The translations under genes were made by a program, and so were the position numbers. From Acidobacteriota bacterium (lineage in GTDB: Bacteria > Acidobacteriota > Terriglobia > Terriglobales > Acidobacteriaceae), in assembly GCA_021810175.1 (NCBI GenBank), contig JAJZJJ010000115.1:1-7837 (forward strand): a stretch of DNA of 7,837 nucleotides, in the 5' to 3' direction. Shown one piece after another: positions 4,393 to 7,837 of this stretch (the stretch's first letter is position 1; every line of letters begins with the position of its first letter). The notes below the pieces were generated by a model. The model made no database searches, was not told the DNA's origin, and was given only the letters and a program-made list of their open reading frames with translations.

Positions 4393-5262
4393 ATGTTCCC
4401 CCTCAACCGGAAGCGGGCATCGGGAGCCATTTTCCTGCTGTTCGCTTCATTCGCTTTCGTCACCGCGTGCCCTGCCGCCGCACAACGGCCCGCGCCTCAG
4501 AAAGGCGCCACCCCACATCTGCACAGGAGCTATCTCGGCTTCGACACGAACCTCTACCCGGGCGATGCCATGCTGCCTGAGTTCCGCAAGCAGTTCGCCT
4601 ATCTCGGCTACTGGCTCAATGACCCACCAGGTATGTCGACCAACGAATGGGTGGGCAAGCGCGCCGCCGTCCTCCACGCGGGCTTTGGATTTCTCATTCT
4701 CTTCAATGGCCGCCTCGACAAGGAGCTCCGCCACAATTACGCCGCAGCCCTTGGCGAGTCCGACGGGATGGACGCCGCCCGCGCGGCCAGAACTGAAGGC
4801 TTTCCGCCCAACGCCATCATCTTTCTCGATCTCGAAGAAGGCGGCCGCATGCTCCCCGAGCAGCTCGCCTACATCGGAGCCTGGATCCACGCGGTCCGCG
4901 CACAAGGCTACCGCGCCGGTGTCTACTGCGCTGGAATCCCCTTCCGGGACAGCGGCCAGACACTCACCACCGCCGACGACATCACCGCCCACTTCCCGGG
5001 CACTGCCATCTGGATCGCCAACGACCAGTGCCCACCCGCGCCCGGCTGCGTCGCCCGCGCCCTTCGGCCCTCGCAAAGCGGCTTTCAGCACGCCCTTGTC
5101 TGGCAGTTCTCCCAGTCGCCGCGCCGTCACCAGTTCACCCGCGCCTGCGAGGAAACCTACGCCCGCGACGGCAACTGCTACCCGCCTGGCCTGCCGCGGA
5201 ACGAGCGCACCGCCGTCGATCTCGACACCAGCACCACCCCCGACCCCTCCGCCGGCCGCTGA
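4393..5262 (+). CDS. secreted Rv2525c/DUF1906-like (GH25-fold) protein
   Basis: The 289-residue product resembles the DUF1906 / Rv2525c-like family, whose fold is that of GH25-type glycoside hydrolases and which is thought to act on or bind cell-wall or other glycans. The blocks are YLGFDTNLYPG (47-57), the early barrel-strand motif with a conserved Asp; a mid-barrel NAIIFLDLEEGGR (140-152) with acidic residues in the catalytic position; GYRAGVYC (172-179); TAIWIANDQCPP (204-215); LVWQFSQSP (235-243); and a final TAVDLDTST (273-281). The N-terminus (MFPLNRKRASGAIFLLFASF and on) is a signal peptide. VTAC at 23-26 fits a lipobox, so it may be a lipoprotein, though cleavage after PAAA (30) is also possible. 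It has no good Shine-Dalgarno of its own, consistent with coupling to the gene ending 3 bp upstream. The substrate is unknown. Confidence 0.8.
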   Translation: MFPLNRKRASGAIFLLFASFAFVTACPAAAQRPAPQKGATPHLHRSYLGFDTNLYPGDAMLPEFRKQFAYLGYWLNDPPGMSTNEWVGKRAAVLHAGFGFLILFNGRLDKELRHNYAAALGESDGMDAARAARTEGFPPNAIIFLDLEEGGRMLPEQLAYIGAWIHAVRAQGYRAGVYCAGIPFRDSGQTLTTADDITAHFPGTAIWIANDQCPPAPGCVARALRPSQSGFQHALVWQFSQSPRRHQFTRACEETYARDGNCYPPGLPRNERTAVDLDTSTTPDPSAGR

Positions 5263-5343
5263 GCCGCCGATTCATCCGCCGGAATTCGATCCCGCCCCGA
5301 AACTGCGGGCCGTCCCTTGCATCGAATAGAGTAGCCTTATCCA

Positions 5344-6381
5344 ATGCCAGCGCAAGTCCCCATTCCGGTCGACGCTGCTTCCCGTTCCGCGCGCCTCTTT
5401 GACAGCCAGGGCCGCGCCATCACGGACCTGCGCGTCTCCATCACCGACCGCTGCAACTACAAGTGCGTCTACTGCCGCACTGGCAATCAGGGCGCGCTCT
5501 ACTCTGAGCTGCCGATCTCCGACTACCTGCGGCTCATCCGCGTCTTCGTTTCGCTCGGGATTGAAAAAGTCCGCCTCACCGGCGGTGAACCGCTGCTGCG
5601 CCACGGCCTGCTCGACCTGCTGCGCGAACTCGCTGCCCTGCGTACCCTCGACGGTGAACCGCTCGACCTGGCGCTCACCACCAACGGCCACCTGCTCGAA
5701 TCCATGGCCGCGCCCCTGCGCGACGCCGGCCTGCAGCGCGTGACCGTCAGCATGGATGCCGTCAACCCGGATGCGTTTCATCGCATCACGCGCGTGCCCG
5801 GCAGCTTCCACCAGGTGCTGGCCGGCATTCGCGCGGCCAAAGCCGCGGGCCTCGAACCGCTCAAGGTCAACTGCGTCCTGCTGCGCGGCTTCAACGATGA
5901 CCAGATCGTGCCCTTCGCCGAATTCTCCCGCCGCGAAGGCGTCATCGTCCGCTTCATCGAGTTCATGCCCCTCGAAGAAGACCGCCTCTGGAGCCCCGAA
6001 GTCGTCATCCCCTTCCGCGAGGTCGTTGACCGCCTCGCCACCCTGCGCCCCGTCGTACGGCTCACGCCCAACGCCGCCAGCGAAACCGCCGTGCGCTTCA
6101 CCTTCGACGACGGGCTTGGAGAAATCGGCATCATCGCGCCCGTTTCGCAGGCCTTCTGCGGGCAGTGCTCGCGTGTCCGTCTTACCTCGGATGGGAAAAT
6201 CCGCACCTGCCTCTTCTCGCAGTCCGATCATGACCTCTATGGCGTGATGAACAGCGGCGGCAGTGACCACGACCTCGCTGACTTCATCCAGCGCACGATC
6301 CTGAAAAAAGAGGCCCGCCATCACATCGGCGAGCCCGGTTTCCTCAAGCCTTCCCGCAGCATGGTTCACATCGGCGGCTGA
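5344..6381 (+). CDS. moaA: GTP 3',8-cyclase MoaA (molybdenum cofactor biosynthesis)
   Basis: MoaA is a radical SAM enzyme that, with MoaC, converts GTP to cyclic pyranopterin monophosphate, the first step of molybdenum cofactor synthesis. The 345-residue product has the usual length. The radical-SAM cluster motif is C-x3-C-x2-C at C37, C41 and C44 (ITDRCNYKCVYCRTG). KVRLTGGEPLLR (75-86) is the SAM-binding GGEP block. The second, GTP-binding cluster is FCGQCSRVRLTSDGKIRTCL (271-290), with C272, C275 and C289 in the CxxCx13C spacing. The chain ends HIGG; a terminal Gly-Gly is typical of MoaA and needed for activity. It lies 81 bp after the secreted protein, with no Shine-Dalgarno before the ATG. 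No other moa gene is in the window, so its partners are encoded elsewhere. A terminator follows. Confidence 0.97.
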   Translation: MPAQVPIPVDAASRSARLFDSQGRAITDLRVSITDRCNYKCVYCRTGNQGALYSELPISDYLRLIRVFVSLGIEKVRLTGGEPLLRHGLLDLLRELAALRTLDGEPLDLALTTNGHLLESMAAPLRDAGLQRVTVSMDAVNPDAFHRITRVPGSFHQVLAGIRAAKAAGLEPLKVNCVLLRGFNDDQIVPFAEFSRREGVIVRFIEFMPLEEDRLWSPEVVIPFREVVDRLATLRPVVRLTPNAASETAVRFTFDDGLGEIGIIAPVSQAFCGQCSRVRLTSDGKIRTCLFSQSDHDLYGVMNSGGSDHDLADFIQRTILKKEARHHIGEPGFLKPSRSMVHIGG

Positions 6382-6399
6382 GGCTCTTATTCCATTGTC

Positions 6400-6430
6400 A
6401 AAAAATCAGTGGCGGCCGCTCTGGCCGCTT
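6400..6430. terminator. bidirectional terminator between moaA and the secreted protein gene
   Basis: GCGGCC (6412-6417) pairs with GGCCGC (6423-6428) around a 5-base loop. Read on the minus strand the stem is followed after six bases by six T (complement of 6400-6405), giving a fair intrinsic terminator for the minus-strand gene. Read on the plus strand it is followed by pyrimidine-rich TTCCTTCCTTT, a weaker terminator for moaA. The genes converge here with only 56 bp between their stops. Confidence 0.6.
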
Positions 6431-6437
6431 CCTTCCT

Positions 6438-6953
6438 TTAGTGAAAATCCACGCACTCGCGGCCCGAGCAGAGCTGGTAACCGCCCTTCGCGGGCAATAT
6501 CTCCAGCGGCACCGGACGATCGCCCACGAAGGCATGCCATGAGGCTTCCATGATCTGCTCGCCGCCGATATTCAGCACCACGAAGCGCTTATGGCCGATG
6601 AACCCAAACCCGTATGCACCCGGCCCCAGACGATGCCCGCCAAAATCCAGCGGCACTTCCGTCAGCAGATAGCCCTGGTACTTCTGCTTCACTTCCGTGG
6701 AGTAGCCGGAGGTATCCACCAGCGCGGCCAGCATGAATTTGCCGTTGGCAAAGTGCACTCCGCACGAGTTCCGCCCCTGCGTCGGGGCCGTCTGCCCGCG
6801 GAAAAACACCGTCGCCGGCATAATCTTCGATGCAGCTGTCCTGTCCAGGATCTTTGCGGTTGCGGCGTGCGCCGGAAGCTGCGCGACCAGCAGCATGCCT
6901 GCGGTCAGTAATCCCAAAAACAACCCACTGCGTCGACGGCTCAATAAATGCAT
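6438..6953 (-). CDS. hypothetical secreted protein (171 aa)
   Basis: I do not recognise the family. The N-terminus MHLLSRRRSGLFLGLLTAGM continues LLVAQLPAHA and is a classic signal peptide, with likely Sec-type cleavage after AHA at residue 30, leaving a mature protein of about 141 residues in the periplasm or outside. The mature part has few helices by eye and many short hydrophobic beta-like strands: ATVFFRGQ (47-54), KFMLAALVDTSG (72-83), YLLTEVPLDFGG (95-106), GAYGFGFIG (112-120) and KRFVVLNIGG (122-131). There is one Cys at 64 and a close pair at 162 and 167, which could form a disulphide. The ATG is well supported by GGGAGGA upstream. It is convergent with moaA and has its own -10-like element. 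Confidence 0.8.
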   Translation of the reverse strand: MHLLSRRRSGLFLGLLTAGMLLVAQLPAHAATAKILDRTAASKIMPATVFFRGQTAPTQGRNSCGVHFANGKFMLAALVDTSGYSTEVKQKYQGYLLTEVPLDFGGHRLGPGAYGFGFIGHKRFVVLNIGGEQIMEASWHAFVGDRPVPLEILPAKGGYQLCSGRECVDFH

Positions 6954-6977
6954 TTTGACTCCTCCCGAATTTCGATC

Positions 6978-6983
6978 ATCATA
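6978..6983 (-). promoter_or_regulatory. -10 element for the secreted protein gene
   Basis: The minus strand reads TATGAT (five of six to consensus) 24 bases before the ATG, with the GGGAGGA ribosome site between. The 17-bp-spaced -35 position shows no good match, so the promoter is only partly supported. It implies a leader of about 18 nt. Confidence 0.4.
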
Positions 6984-7168
6984 CGCCCGCGCCAGTGAAT
7001 CCGCGCGTCTTGCAATTTCCGGCCAGGTCAGTCTCTGCCCTTGGCGGATTCCCCGCTACAGCGCTTACACTTCCAGTCTTCACAACCTGGACGCCGCCGA
7101 TGGCTTCTTGCTCAGGAAAAGATCACTCCAAACGCCATTGGTCCGCCCGCGCGCGAAATGAAAACCCT

Positions 7169-7837
7169 TCAGCGGATAACGCCCTTGCCCTCTTCCACGG
7201 TATATACCTTGTCTACCGCCGGCAGGTGCACTTTCTCGATGGCCCCGCTCGGCCAATGAATTTCAACCAGTTCAATCGTCTCTGCCGTGCCCAGCCCAAA
7301 GTGCAACCGCGGATCATTCGTCGAAAGAAAGCTTCCGCCGCTCATTACGTCCGAGCGTTGGCGCATGCCATTGGCTGTCACGTACACCGACGCTCCGATG
7401 GCATCCTTCGGGCCTTTCGGGCCGCCGATCAGCTTGATAAGGACCCAGTGGTTCTTGTCCTCATAGACGTTCTTCAGAAGCACCGGATGACCGTCCATCA
7501 CATTGATCACGACCGCCGTTTTCCCGTCATTGAATAGGTCGCCGAACGCCGCGCCCCGGCCCACAATCACGTCTGCAAGCCCGGTGCCTTCCACCGCCGG
7601 CATCAGGTCAAACTTCTTCCCGCCCAGGTTCTTGAACAGCAGCGGCCGCTCGGCGTAACTCATGCCCCAGTTGTTCTGGTCCACCTGGGGATAAACGTGG
7701 CCGTTCACATAAAGCAGATCCTTCCAGCCATCGTTGTCAAAGTCGAGGAATCCAACGCCCCAGCCCAGAAACGGAATCGTGTCGCGCGCAATGCCCGTCT
7801 GGTAGCTCACATCGGTGAAGTTCGCCTGCCCGAGATC
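7169..7837 (-). CDS. FG-GAP/VCBS and ASPIC/UnbV domain protein, C-terminal part (5' end outside window)
   Basis: The visible 222 codons are the C-terminal part of a CRTAC1-like secreted protein; the frame is open to the right edge, and the full family is usually 500 residues or more. A beta-propeller FG-GAP/VCBS segment appears first: VGFLDFDNDGWKDLLYVNGH (28-47), with Ca-binding D32, D34 and D36, and a second, degraded blade AAFGDLFNDGKTAVVIN (96-112). The ASPIC/UnbV domain follows, with DAIGASVYVTANGMRQ (145-160), SGGSFLSTNDPRLHFGLG (166-183) and VEIHWPSGAIEKV (191-203). Such proteins are extracellular or periplasmic, abundant in Acidobacteriota and Planctomycetes, and of uncertain role. 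The signal peptide, if any, lies outside. It precedes the secreted protein gene on the same strand with a 215-bp gap, too long to assume one operon; I see nothing recognisable in that gap apart from the -10 element. Confidence 0.9.
   Translation of the reverse strand, partial: DLGQANFTDVSYQTGIARDTIPFLGWGVGFLDFDNDGWKDLLYVNGHVYPQVDQNNWGMSYAERPLLFKNLGGKKFDLMPAVEGTGLADVIVGRGAAFGDLFNDGKTAVVINVMDGHPVLLKNVYEDKNHWVLIKLIGGPKGPKDAIGASVYVTANGMRQRSDVMSGGSFLSTNDPRLHFGLGTAETIELVEIHWPSGAIEKVHLPAVDKVYTVEEGKGVIR

Noticed and set aside
4447..5130. 227-codon minus-strand frame opposite the DUF1906-like gene
   Set aside because: Gly/Ala/Glu-rich mirror of the coding strand, with no start signal or motif.
5272..6369. 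365-codon open frame on the minus strand opposite moaA
   Set aside because: It is the mirror of a high-GC coding gene, is rich in Asp/Glu/Ala/Gly without any domain, and moaA on the plus strand is unmistakable over its full length.

Overview
The window looks like a chromosomal segment from a GC-rich member of the Acidobacteriota (class Terriglobia, Acidobacteriaceae-like). This is inferred from gene content and protein flavour: the rplM-rpsI-rpsB order, a MoaA with a CVYCRTGNQ cluster, an ASPIC/UnbV-FG-GAP protein, and several small proteins of no named family. No marker gene in the window proves the taxon.

Region 1 (1-1616, minus strand) is a ribosomal protein operon transcribed right to left: rplM (L13), rpsI (S9) and the first 82 codons of rpsB (S2), which leaves the window at base 1. 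A good sigma70-type promoter (TTGACT, 17 bp, TATTCT) lies at 1588-1616, which gives rplM a leader of about 330 nt. The rpsI-rpsB gap holds an array of ACTG/CAGT heptads in inverted arrangement, a hairpin centred on the rpsI stop codon and a second hairpin just before the rpsB Shine-Dalgarno sequence.

Region 2 (1617-3725, plus strand) carries three independent-looking genes: a four-helix membrane protein of unknown function, a NUDIX hydrolase whose start is unclear and sits in a diverged 27-bp tandem duplication, and a cytosolic ankyrin-repeat protein followed by a probable terminator.

Region 3 (3726-3842) is a 117-bp palindromic element with perfect 18-bp inverted ends bounded by TA. It looks like a MITE of the IS630/Tc1-mariner type, inserted in the TAG stop codon of the next gene and regenerating that stop.

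Region 4 (3840-6381) has a 58-residue very basic protein on the minus strand, then divergently a Cys4 putative zinc protein only 3 bp from a secreted Rv2525c/DUF1906-like (GH25-type fold) protein, then moaA for molybdenum cofactor synthesis.

Region 5 (6382-7837) holds a bidirectional terminator, a secreted protein of unknown function (minus strand) and the 3' part of an ASPIC/UnbV-FG-GAP protein (minus strand) that enters from beyond the right edge.

Overall this is a housekeeping neighbourhood of short transcription units. I see no defence system, CRISPR array, biosynthetic cluster or tRNA. The more unusual content is the MITE at the stop codon, the inverted heptad array between ribosomal genes, and the structured leaders.
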